Source of the DNA: Geminicoccaceae bacterium
GTDB taxonomy: Bacteria > Pseudomonadota > Alphaproteobacteria > Geminicoccales > Geminicoccaceae
Assembly: GCA_020638495.1 (NCBI GenBank)
Contig: JACKIN010000019.1
Span: 1-59,698 of the forward strand
Reading direction: 5' to 3'
Length of the DNA: 59,698 nucleotides
Position 1 is the first letter of the stretch, and each line of letters starts with the position of its first letter. Positions 18,761 through 26,035 of the stretch are shown here, in pieces. The notes under the pieces are model-generated. The model saw only the letters and a list, made by a program, of their open reading frames with translations. It was not told the origin of the DNA and did no database searches. The translations under genes and the position numbers were made by a program.

Positions 18761-19189
18761 TCAGATCTCACGGCTGAAGGCGACGGGCAGCACCTTGGGT
18801 CGTTCCTGGCGCTGGCCGCCAGTGGCGAGATAGCCTTGCCCCTGGCCGACGCTCCGCAGGCTGTCGCCGAGGATCCGTACGACGCCTTCCATCACGCCAC
18901 GGGCAGACTCGAGTGCTCGCACATTGGTGGTGATCGTGGACTGCAGCTCGCGGGTGGCTGTGGCGAAGCTCTCGCGAACGCCATCGTCGAGCGCCGCGAA
19001 GAGCTCCGGCGATGCACGCAGGTGACGCACCTCGGCGGCATAGGCATCGACAAGGGTCGCTTTCTCGGGCTGCAGGTCGGCCAGAGGTGCTATCTGCATG
19101 GACCGCAGCGCCTGGGTCTCGCGGGTCAGCACGTGCTGCAGGCGGCGGATGACCGTGAGCGAGACACTGATCCGGTCGAACGGAGTCAT
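18761..19189 (-). CDS. flgN: FlgN-like flagellar export chaperone
   Basis: 142 aa, predicted almost entirely helical. Size, composition and position directly before flgK and flgL match FlgN, the chaperone for those two export substrates. Sequence identity in this family is low, so the call depends mainly on context. The start ATG overlaps the flgJ stop by 4 nt (ATGA), indicating translational coupling. The last 25 residues (GYLATGGQRQERPKVLPVAF) are not helical and could be the substrate-binding tail. No signal peptide. Confidence 0.7.
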   Translation of the reverse strand: MTPFDRISVSLTVIRRLQHVLTRETQALRSMQIAPLADLQPEKATLVDAYAAEVRHLRASPELFAALDDGVRESFATATRELQSTITTNVRALESARGVMEGVVRILGDSLRSVGQGQGYLATGGQRQERPKVLPVAFSREI

Positions 19190-19509
19190 GCTTCCATCTC
19201 CTGCATCCTCAACATCTCGCGCATCACGGCGTCGGCGATGCCGATGCCGCCGCTGCGGCTGACGAGGCGGCCGTACTCCTGTTGCAGCATGTCGGCGAAG
19301 GCATCCCCGTCGCTCTCGCCGAGCGGACCAGCGCTGCCCAGGCCATGGGTCAGGGCCTGGAGCGCCTGGGCCAGAAAGATCGACTCGAACTCCTCGGCGG
19401 TTTCCCGCAGATTCTCGATGTGGCGGTCGCCCAGCGCCGGCTGCACGCCGGCTGCAGCGGCTGGCGGGCGGCCAATGGATTGAAGGAGTTCGTTGGCAGG
19501 CATCATCAC
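19186..19509 (-). CDS. flgJ: Rod-binding protein FlgJ, N-terminal domain only
   Basis: 107 aa, matching the FlgJ rod-binding domain (AEEFESIFLAQALQAL ... GGIGIADAVMREML). The muramidase domain found in gamma-proteobacterial FlgJ is absent. This short form is normal for alphaproteobacteria, where a separate peptidoglycan hydrolase opens the wall for the rod. It overlaps flgI by 4 nt and flgN by 4 nt, so the three are translationally coupled. Confidence 0.88.
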   Translation of the reverse strand: MMMPANELLQSIGRPPAAAAGVQPALGDRHIENLRETAEEFESIFLAQALQALTHGLGSAGPLGESDGDAFADMLQQEYGRLVSRSGGIGIADAVMREMLRMQEMEA

Positions 19510-20633
19510 CTCGACTCGATCTCGGCCTGCAGGGCCCCGGCCGCCTTGATGGCTTGAATGATGCTGATCATGTCGCGCGGCCCGACGCCCAGGGCATTGA
19601 GGCCGTCCACCAGATCGTCGAGCGTGACGCCCGTCTCGAGCACCGCGAGCTTCTTGTTGGAGTCGTCGTCGACTTCAATTGCCGTGCGTGGGATTTCCGC
19701 GGTCTCACCCAGGCTGAAGGGTTCCGGCTGAACGACTTCAGGAGTCTCGGTGATGCGAACGGTGAGGTTGCCCTGCGCCACGGCGACCCGGTCGATGCGC
19801 ACGTTCTCGCCGATCACGATGATGCCGGCGCTCTCGTCGATGACGATGCGAGCTGGGCTGTCCGGCTGCACGCGGAGCTGCTCGATCTCGGTCAGGAGCG
19901 CGGCCGTGCGGCCGCGAAACGACGCCGGCACCGGGAGGACAACCGTTGCCGGATCGATTGCCTGGGCGTTGGTACCGGCAAGATGACCGTTGATCGCCGA
20001 GGCAATGCGGCGGGCCGTTGTGAAATCGGGATTACGAAGCGCCACCTGAATCTGGTTGAGATCGTCGAGCGCGAACTCCACCTCGCGCTCGACGATAGCA
20101 CCATTGGGGATCCGCGCCGTCGTGGGCACGCCCCGCGTGACCTGTTCCGCTTGGCCTTGTGCCTCGAAGGCACTGGTGGCGAGGGCACCTTGCGCCACGG
20201 CGTAGACCTCGCCATCGGCACCAAGCAATGGCGTGACCAGCAGGGTGCCACCAATCAGCGACTTGGCATCACCCATTGCACTGGTCGAGATGTCGATCCG
20301 AGATCCCTGGCGGGCGAAAGGCGGCAAGGTAGCGGTGACCATGACTGCCGCTACGTTGCGCGTGTTGAGACTCCTGCCGCGCGTGCTCACGCCCAGGCGT
20401 TCGAGCATGGCCACAAGGCTTTCCTCGGTGAAGTTGGAGTTGCGCAGCGAATCGCCGGTGCCGTTGAGGCCAACCACAAGCCCGTAGCCGACCAGCATGT
20501 TCTCTCGCACGCCCTCGAAGCTCGTGATGTCCTTGATCCGCACCTGCGCATTGACGGCGCCGGCTCCGACGAGCCAGAGGGCGCCGATCACGAGTGCTGC
20601 GAGTGGGAAAAGGTCGGCAAGTCGCAGGCGCAT
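19506..20633 (-). CDS. flgI: Flagellar P-ring protein FlgI
   Basis: 375 aa from the ATG at 20633. A Sec signal peptide (LADLFPLAALVIGALWLVGA, then GAVNA) is followed by the mature start QVRIKDITSFEGVRENMLVG, the FlgI hallmark, and by GYGLVVGLNGTGDS. FlgI forms the periplasmic P ring around the rod. The frame extends to 20738, but the ATG at 20633 gives a proper signal peptide and lies about 35 nt downstream of the predicted start of the sigma-54 promoter. It is the first gene of the operon. flgA and flgH, its usual partners, are not in the window. Confidence 0.96.
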   Translation of the reverse strand: MRLRLADLFPLAALVIGALWLVGAGAVNAQVRIKDITSFEGVRENMLVGYGLVVGLNGTGDSLRNSNFTEESLVAMLERLGVSTRGRSLNTRNVAAVMVTATLPPFARQGSRIDISTSAMGDAKSLIGGTLLVTPLLGADGEVYAVAQGALATSAFEAQGQAEQVTRGVPTTARIPNGAIVEREVEFALDDLNQIQVALRNPDFTTARRIASAINGHLAGTNAQAIDPATVVLPVPASFRGRTAALLTEIEQLRVQPDSPARIVIDESAGIIVIGENVRIDRVAVAQGNLTVRITETPEVVQPEPFSLGETAEIPRTAIEVDDDSNKKLAVLETGVTLDDLVDGLNALGVGPRDMISIIQAIKAAGALQAEIESR

Positions 20634-20677
20634 GATGCTCCTTGGACGTGATGGATGGATCAACTCGACAGCGTGAA

Positions 20678-20693
20678 TGCAATTCGCTTGCCA
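20678..20693 (-). promoter_or_regulatory. Sigma-54 (RpoN) promoter upstream of flgI
   Basis: Read on the minus strand: TGGCAAGCGAATTGCA, matching TGGCAC-N5-TTGCA at 10 of 11 defined positions, with the required 10 nt between the GG and GC elements. The predicted start falls about 35 nt before the flgI ATG. Class III flagellar operons in alphaproteobacteria are RpoN-dependent. Confidence 0.8.
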
Positions 20694-20799
20694 ATGTGCC
20701 AATGCCCGAAATGCTGTGCTCTTGGGCCGACGAAGCAAGGAAGAGATGGAATTTTTTGCCGGGCACCCCGGAAATTTCTGCCGACTGCAGACACGGATA

Positions 20800-20815
20800 T
20801 TCAGGAAATCTTAAC
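20800..20815 (+). promoter_or_regulatory. CtrA-like box upstream of fliX
   Basis: TTCA-N7-TTAAC, one mismatch from the CtrA consensus TTAA-N7-TTAAC, 35 nt before the fliX ATG. The downstream half extends to TTAACCAT, itself a known CtrA half-site form. Confidence 0.55.
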
Positions 20816-20850
20816 CATCTTGATGCAAAACTGGCGAGAACCAGGAGAGC

Positions 20851-21279
20851 ATGCGCATGAGGATCGTGCAGAGCTTCGGGCCGGTTGGTGCCGGTCGGCG
20901 TCGGGAGATCGGCCGGGCTGCCGAGGGTGGAGATTTTGCCGCTGGCATGAATGCCGGGCGCACGGCACGACCGACGAGCGTCACTACCCTGACACCGTTG
21001 GCGACGCTCGGTGCCATGTTGGCGGTCCAGGCCGCCGAAGATCCCTTGCTGGGACGTCGCCGTGCCCGGGAGCGTGGCGATCGGATGCTCGATGTTCTCG
21101 AGGAAGTGCGATCCGCCATGCTCGATGGCCGGCTTTCCCGCGGACAGCTCGTAGGCCTGCAGAAGCTGGTGGCCGAGCGGCGGGACCCTTCGGACGATGC
21201 TGCGCTCGAGGCGACGATCGATGAGATCGAGATGCGTACGGCTGTGGAATTGGCGAAGCTCGAGCGATGGAAGGGCTGA
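20851..21279 (+). CDS. fliX: Flagellar assembly regulator FliX
   Basis: 142 aa. The C-terminal half (RRRARERGDRMLDVLEEVRS ... LSRGQLVGLQKLVAERRD) matches the FliX family, a small alphaproteobacterial protein that links basal-body assembly to activation of the sigma-54 activator FlbD. The N-terminal third is Gly/Arg/Ala-rich and poorly conserved. Two ATG codons follow an AGGAG site; the second (20857) has the better spacing, so the protein may be 140 aa. It is divergent from flgI, an arrangement that to my knowledge is also seen in Caulobacter. Confidence 0.9.
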   Translation: MRMRIVQSFGPVGAGRRREIGRAAEGGDFAAGMNAGRTARPTSVTTLTPLATLGAMLAVQAAEDPLLGRRRARERGDRMLDVLEEVRSAMLDGRLSRGQLVGLQKLVAERRDPSDDAALEATIDEIEMRTAVELAKLERWKG

Positions 21280-21372
21280 GGGTAGGCGGAACCGGACTGT
21301 GGCTGGTTCGCCATAGAGGCCAGATCACGCCTCGATCCGGGTGCCGTGGAACCGGCGCTGAGTTCGGCCGGG

Positions 21373-22032
21373 TCAGGGAAGTCGGGACTGCGCGCGGAGC
21401 ACCCGCAGCGCAGCGCATGCGCCGCCATAGCCATTGTCGATATTGACGGTCACCACGCCGGGGGCGCAGCTCGCGAGTGCGGAGTCCAAGGCGACACGTC
21501 CCTGCGCCGACACCCCGTAGCCGACCGACGTCGGCACGGCGATCACCAGGCCGCCGACGAGGCCGCCGAGCACACTGAAGAGCGCACCCTCCATGCCGGC
21601 GACAGCGATCAGCACCGGAAACGTGTCGAGCGCCTCGCGCCGATCGATCAGTCGCCACAGGCCGGCGACACCGACATCGGCGAAGCGTGCCGAGCCGGCG
21701 CCGTGGAAGGTCAGCGTGCGCTCGATCTCGGCAATGACCGGCAGGTCCGAGGTGCCCGCAGCGACGATCGCTATCTGTGGTGCCGCTGTCGGCGTATCGA
21801 CGCTACCGAGAAAGGCAGTGCGCGAGATCGGGTCGTAGTCGAGTCGTTCGCGCAGGCCAGCCGGCAGGCTCGCGTATTGCTGCTCCGAGAGCCGGGTGAA
21901 GAAGCCGGGCGCATCACCCCGCGACTCGGCGATCCGCGTGATCTGGGTCACCGACTTGCCGGCGCAGAACACGGCCTCTGGAAGCCCGATCCTTTGCTTC
22001 CGGGCGTCGTCCTCCTGAATATCCCCGGTCAT
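21373..22032 (-). CDS. larB: Nickel-pincer cofactor biosynthesis protein LarB
   Basis: 219 aa. The C-terminal two-thirds is an AIR-carboxylase-like (PurE) domain, with IVAAGTSDLPVIAEIERTL and VAGMEGALFSVLGGLVGGLV, as in LarB. LarB carboxylates and hydrolyses nicotinic acid adenine dinucleotide to start synthesis of the nickel-pincer nucleotide. The N-terminal part contains the family-like EAVFCAGKSVTQI segment. The ATG overlaps the larE stop by 4 nt. It is the last gene of larA-larC-larE-larB and converges with fliX over a 93-nt gap with no visible gene. Confidence 0.93.
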   Translation of the reverse strand: MTGDIQEDDARKQRIGLPEAVFCAGKSVTQITRIAESRGDAPGFFTRLSEQQYASLPAGLRERLDYDPISRTAFLGSVDTPTAAPQIAIVAAGTSDLPVIAEIERTLTFHGAGSARFADVGVAGLWRLIDRREALDTFPVLIAVAGMEGALFSVLGGLVGGLVIAVPTSVGYGVSAQGRVALDSALASCAPGVVTVNIDNGYGGACAALRVLRAQSRLP

Positions 22033-22823
22033 CGAGCGGTCGGGCGCCGAAAGGCGCTGCCGCGCTGATAGGTGGTGAAGCTGACCTCGCCGTTGACACG
22101 GCGGGCCGCCATCACCTCCCGGGCCAACGAGGTGATCGCTGGCTGATCGGCGCGGGCCAGGGCCTCGGGATCGAGCTGCACCTCGATGCCGGTTGGTCGC
22201 AGGCGACAACGCAGGGTATGTGGTCGCAGCGTGGCGCCGATCACCCGTTCGAGCTCGTCGATGACGGCCAGGGCACCCACTGTCACGGGTATGCCCGTCT
22301 CGATGCGGCTGGCAAGGCACGGCGAAGCCGGTAGCACGGCCAACTCGAAGAGACCATGCTCGGTGGCAATGCGCCTGATGGCGGTCTTGGAGGCGCCCGC
22401 CTCGATCCAAGGATGCCGCACGCCATGTTCGGCCGCGGCGCCCAGTCCGGGCCGATAATCGTCGAGATCGTCGAGGTTGGCGCCGGAATATAACGTGGCA
22501 GTCGTCCGACGACGAATGGCCGCATAGAGATTGGTCTTGCACCAGAAGCACCGATCTGGCGGGTTCGCGCCGTAGCGCGGGTCGGCGACCTCTCCGGCGT
22601 CGATGATCTCGAGGCGCCAGCCGTGTCGGGCGGCGTGCTGCTGCACGCGCTCGGTCGCCTCGGGCGGCACGGCGGCCGAGGTCGCGTGGAACAGAGTGGC
22701 CCGCTCGGCCAGCGCACGATGCGCCAGATAGGCCAGCGTCATGCTGTCCACACCACCGCTCACCGCAACGGCGACCCGGTCGGGCTCGGCCGCCATGAGC
22801 GCCATGAGGGCAGCCTCACTCAT
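22029..22823 (-). CDS. larE: Sulfur transferase LarE (nickel-pincer cofactor)
   Basis: A 264-aa PP-loop ATP pyrophosphatase family protein with SGGVDS at residues 22-27. LarE installs the two sulfurs of the pincer on the product of LarB. C169 in ASPCLASR aligns by motif with the sacrificial Cys of the Lactobacillus enzyme. In addition there is C92-x-x-C95 (RCFWCK), so three cysteines are present; that pattern is reported for LarE enzymes that carry a [4Fe-4S] cluster. The start overlaps larC by 4 nt and the stop overlaps larB by 4 nt. Confidence 0.94.
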   Translation of the reverse strand: MSEAALMALMAAEPDRVAVAVSGGVDSMTLAYLAHRALAERATLFHATSAAVPPEATERVQQHAARHGWRLEIIDAGEVADPRYGANPPDRCFWCKTNLYAAIRRRTTATLYSGANLDDLDDYRPGLGAAAEHGVRHPWIEAGASKTAIRRIATEHGLFELAVLPASPCLASRIETGIPVTVGALAVIDELERVIGATLRPHTLRCRLRPTGIEVQLDPEALARADQPAITSLAREVMAARRVNGEVSFTTYQRGSAFRRPTAR

Positions 22824-23989
22824 CGGGATTCGATTTTCTGCAGGCGCTGACGCAGTCCTTCCCGCTCGCGCGCATCGTTGACCCGGCCGGCCAGCGCATC
22901 TGCTTCGATCTTCCGCGTCCGTTGACCACCCGGGCGAACCACGTCCTTGGCCGGCAGCCCCTCGACCAGGGTCGCCGCTCTTTCGAGCAGGCTTCTCAGG
23001 ACGAGTTCGTGGCGCAGGCCGATGGTCGTCGTCTGGCTGAAGCAGGCATCGATGGTGCGGCTCAGCGCCGCGGGTTCCGCGAGGACCTGAACGGCGCTCG
23101 CGATCCGCCCCTTCTTGCCGAAGACCGGCCAGGCGACGATGTCCAGGACACCGTTCGACGCCCGGATCCGGTCGAGCCCGATGGCCAGGTCTTCGCCGGT
23201 CTGGTCGTCGATCTCGAAGCGAATCAGAGCCACCCGGTCGGCGTGGGCCGCATCCGCGAGCGGCATGAACAGCATGGCGCGAAGTTGATTGGCGCGATCC
23301 GGCAAGCGGCGTGTGCCAAAGCCGGCGCCGGTCGCGAGAAGCGTGGCCGATTCTGGGACGGTCGGACCCGGCTCCAGATGAGCAAGGATGGCAGCACCGG
23401 TGGGCGTTACGCGTTCACCGGTCACGCCATCGTCGATGAAGCGGAAGCCGCGGAGCAGCTTTGCCGTAGCCGGTGCCGGCACCGGCAGAGCGCCGTGCGC
23501 GCTTGCAACCGTCCCGCCGCCGAGCGGCAATGGGCCGATCGAGCTGCTTGAAATGCCGAGCGTCTCCACAAGACCCGCCGCAAGACTAAGATCGATCAGC
23601 GTGTCCCACGAGGCGAGCTCGTGAAAATGCACCTCCGCCACCGTCAATCCGTGCACCTCGGCTTCGGCCACGGCCAGACGCTCGAGCATGTCGAGGGTTC
23701 GGGTGCGCACTTGCGTCGGCAGGCGCGACGCACCGACGAGCCTCAGCAATTCGGTAGCACCAACTGCCGGTGGCGGCGCCTTGCCGGTTATGGCGAGGCG
23801 GCTACCGGCGAAGCCCCGCTCGGTTGTCGGCTCGCGTCGTACCCGCATGGTATCCGGCAGCCCGATCGCCTCGAGCAGGGTCGTCGGGTCGAAATCAGGG
23901 GCGAGGTCGAGGAGTGCCGCCGCAAACATGTCGCCGGCGATGCCGCCGACCGGGTCGAGATGGAGGTGCCGGGCAGCTTCAGGCGACAT
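22820..23989 (-). CDS. larC: Nickel insertion protein LarC, single frame
   Basis: 389 aa from the ATG at 23989, giving MSPEAARHLHLDPVGGIAGD at the N-terminus, the usual LarC opening. Family motifs follow in order: SAHGALPVPAPATAKLLRG, RVTPTGAAIL, then the C-terminal FEIDDQTGED and PVFGKKGR. LarC is the CTP-dependent nickel chelatase that inserts Ni into the pincer. In Lactobacillus it is made by a programmed frameshift joining LarC1 and LarC2; here both halves are in one uninterrupted frame. It overlaps the end of larA by 11 nt. Confidence 0.95.
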   Translation of the reverse strand: MSPEAARHLHLDPVGGIAGDMFAAALLDLAPDFDPTTLLEAIGLPDTMRVRREPTTERGFAGSRLAITGKAPPPAVGATELLRLVGASRLPTQVRTRTLDMLERLAVAEAEVHGLTVAEVHFHELASWDTLIDLSLAAGLVETLGISSSSIGPLPLGGGTVASAHGALPVPAPATAKLLRGFRFIDDGVTGERVTPTGAAILAHLEPGPTVPESATLLATGAGFGTRRLPDRANQLRAMLFMPLADAAHADRVALIRFEIDDQTGEDLAIGLDRIRASNGVLDIVAWPVFGKKGRIASAVQVLAEPAALSRTIDACFSQTTTIGLRHELVLRSLLERAATLVEGLPAKDVVRPGGQRTRKIEADALAGRVNDAREREGLRQRLQKIESR

Positions 23990-25262
23990 GGCGCGGCACG
24001 ACGTAGGGTCCTTCGGGCACGAACGCGACGTCGGCATCGTCGTGGCGGGCCATGCTCTCGGCAATGGCGACGCCCACATCGTCAACCCTTTCGACGCCCG
24101 TCAGGCCGAATGTCGCCTGGTCCAGGCCATCCGTGAACAGCCGAACCCGGCCGACGCGCATCGGCTTCAGCTGCATCTGCGTCTGCCATTCGTCGATATC
24201 GGCGTGGGGCTTGGTCGCGATGCTGTCCCAGAACCCATCCGGCCCCAACTCGACCAGCCGTCGCTGGGCCTCGACGTAGTGTGGGGATCCCATGCCCTCC
24301 GAGCAGGCGGAAACGATGATCAGGTCGCCGCCGGGGGCGAGAATGTCGAGCGGTCCGACCATGCCTTTCACGGTCTGGTAGTAGGTCTTGTCGAGAGGAT
24401 AGCCAGCGGAGCTGGTCACGACGGTCTTGAATCGCCGATTCAGCTCGACTTCGGCGAAGCGTCGGATGAAGTCCACGGCCTCGAGGTGGCTCTCGACGAT
24501 CTCGCCGAAAGTGACGCAGGCCAGCCGCCGCCGATCATCGATCACCGTGTTGAGCGCCATGGCCCCACCGAGCAACTCGACGATTTCCAGCTGCTCCTCG
24601 TGCAGCGGATTGCCGTCCAGAACGCAGTTGGCCGCTTTCGGATGGGCCATGAACGCCGAATTGTGAAAGGTGGTGATCGTCTCCGCATGGGCGACCCCCG
24701 GTGCGATCACCTTCCGGCCGCCGCTGTAGCCAGCCATGAAATGCGGCTCGACGAGCCCGGTCGCGATCTTGAGATCCGCCTCGACCAGCCGCCGATCGAG
24801 CCGCACCACCGTGCCGCGACCCTTGGTCCGCCCGAGATCCACATGGTCGGCGTCACAGGTGGCGAAATGGTTGGCGACGCGCACCGTCTCCAGCACCCAG
24901 GGATCACCGACCAGCTCGACGAGTTCGTCGTCCTCGTTCGGTCGATGCAGCCCCGTCGCCACCAGGACGTCGATGCCCTCTCGGGGCACACCCGCCTCGA
25001 GCAGCGTCTCGATCAGCGGCCGCAGGAAGAGATGATTGGGAACCGGTCTGGTGATGTCGCAGATCAGGATGCAGGCCGACCGCTTGCCACGCGCATGCTC
25101 GAGCAGCGGCGGCATGCCGATTGGCCGTGCCAGGCTCGAGCGTATGGCGCCCTTCGGATCGTCGAGGACGGGCATCGGGTGCTTCTCGACGACGCAGGGC
25201 CGACAGCCGGCCGGCGGAACGACGGCGAGGCTGCCCTTGCCATAGAGCAGGTGGACAGTCAT
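23979..25262 (-). CDS. larA: LarA-family nickel-pincer racemase/epimerase
   Basis: 427 aa. All cofactor-linked residues are in place: R72 in DITRPVPNH, H106 in TGLHRPN, H173 in EPHFMAGYSGGRK, K184 as the pincer-attachment lysine, and H200. Numbering is almost identical to Lactobacillus LarA (108, 174, 184, 200). The ATG at 25262 is preceded by a strong AGGAGG site. LarA homologues act on lactate, malate and other alpha-hydroxy acids, so the substrate cannot be fixed. It heads the operon with larC, larE and larB. A fused upstream frame to 25355 crosses the promoter region and is rejected as coding. Confidence 0.93.
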   Translation of the reverse strand: MTVHLLYGKGSLAVVPPAGCRPCVVEKHPMPVLDDPKGAIRSSLARPIGMPPLLEHARGKRSACILICDITRPVPNHLFLRPLIETLLEAGVPREGIDVLVATGLHRPNEDDELVELVGDPWVLETVRVANHFATCDADHVDLGRTKGRGTVVRLDRRLVEADLKIATGLVEPHFMAGYSGGRKVIAPGVAHAETITTFHNSAFMAHPKAANCVLDGNPLHEEQLEIVELLGGAMALNTVIDDRRRLACVTFGEIVESHLEAVDFIRRFAEVELNRRFKTVVTSSAGYPLDKTYYQTVKGMVGPLDILAPGGDLIIVSACSEGMGSPHYVEAQRRLVELGPDGFWDSIATKPHADIDEWQTQMQLKPMRVGRVRLFTDGLDQATFGLTGVERVDDVGVAIAESMARHDDADVAFVPEGPYVVPRHVA

Positions 25263-25382
25263 GGGGCCTCCTGAGGGAGCACACCCTGTTCTTAGCGCCC
25301 AAGGCGGGTGTCGCCTAGGTTCACCGTGGCAGGTGCCATCCGTCATTGCGTCCACGCGGACGATCCTGCATGTCGGGCCCGG

Positions 25383-25467
25383 GCCCGCTTGGCGGAACAG
25401 GTAGACGCAAGGGACTTAAAATCCCTGGCCTTCGGGTGTGCCGGTTCGAGTCCGGCAGCGGGCACCA
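25383..25467 (+). tRNA. tRNA-Leu, anticodon TAA
   Basis: An 85-nt class II tRNA with encoded CCA. Acceptor GCCCGCT pairs with AGCGGGC. The anticodon stem AGGGA/TCCCT encloses loop CTTAAAA, anticodon TAA. Variable arm GGCCTTCGGGTGT-like and T loop GTTCGAGTC are present. It is divergent from larA and converges with the pterin dehydratase gene. Confidence 0.97.
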
Positions 25468-25477
25468 CGTTGTGGGT

Positions 25478-25819
25478 TCAGCCAGAGTGGGCGAGGGCGT
25501 CGATTTTTGTGGCGAGGATAAAGTCGTTCTCGTGCAGGCCGCCGATCTTGTGGGTCTGCAGCGAGAACTCGGCATAGCCCCAGCCGAAGCGGATGTCGGG
25601 ATGATGCCCTTCGTTCTCGGCAATCACCCCCACACGATCGACGAATGCCAAGGCCGTCGCGAAGTTCGGAAACTGGAAGCGCCGCTCGATGCGCCTCGCG
25701 TCATCGACCGCTTTCCACTCGGGGAGCAGGGCAAGATGGGCGGCAACGTCCTCGACGCCCAAGGGCGCTACGCCACCCCGGCAGGGCGTGCAGCGCCGAT
25801 GATGCATCTCGGTCGACAT
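25478..25819 (-). CDS. phhB: 4a-hydroxytetrahydrobiopterin dehydratase
   Basis: A 113-aa pterin-4a-carbinolamine dehydratase family protein. The active-site segment NEGHHPDIRFGWGYAEFSL and the terminal THKIGGLHENDFILATKID are characteristic. It recycles the pterin cofactor after aromatic amino acid hydroxylation. No hydroxylase gene is nearby. The ATG follows GGGAGCGAGGG. The N-terminus carries two cysteines (RRCTPCRGG), a common variant in alphaproteobacteria. The gene is alone and converges with tRNA-Leu. Confidence 0.9.
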   Translation of the reverse strand: MSTEMHHRRCTPCRGGVAPLGVEDVAAHLALLPEWKAVDDARRIERRFQFPNFATALAFVDRVGVIAENEGHHPDIRFGWGYAEFSLQTHKIGGLHENDFILATKIDALAHSG

Positions 25820-25841
25820 CCCTCGCTCCCAAGGCGGGGCC

Positions 25842-25871
25842 GCGGAGAGAGATGGCAGGCTCTCTCTCCGC
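25842..25871. promoter_or_regulatory. 11-bp inverted repeat upstream of the pterin dehydratase
   Basis: GCGGAGAGAGA (25842-25852) and TCTCTCTCCGC (25861-25871) form a perfect 11-bp stem with an 8-nt loop, 22 nt upstream of the start codon. There is no T tract on either strand, so it is not a plain terminator. It lies between the tailspike-like gene end and this gene; the rest of 25820-26035 shows nothing. Confidence 0.4.
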
Positions 25872-26035
25872 GTTCCACCCGCACCGTGTCGGTATGCTTC
25901 CCCGAGCCGACCCGTGCGCTCCCCTGGTTTCCGGTGAGCATCTCGACCAAGGGTCTAAACATTCTGCCATTTCGCGGCGAATGCGCATTGACGTGGGTCA
26001 AGCCCAGAGCCAGTCCGATACCGGCTGTTCCTGCA

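Noticed and set aside
25842..25871. Rho-independent terminator of the tailspike cassette
   Set aside because: The stem is good but no T tract follows on the minus strand.
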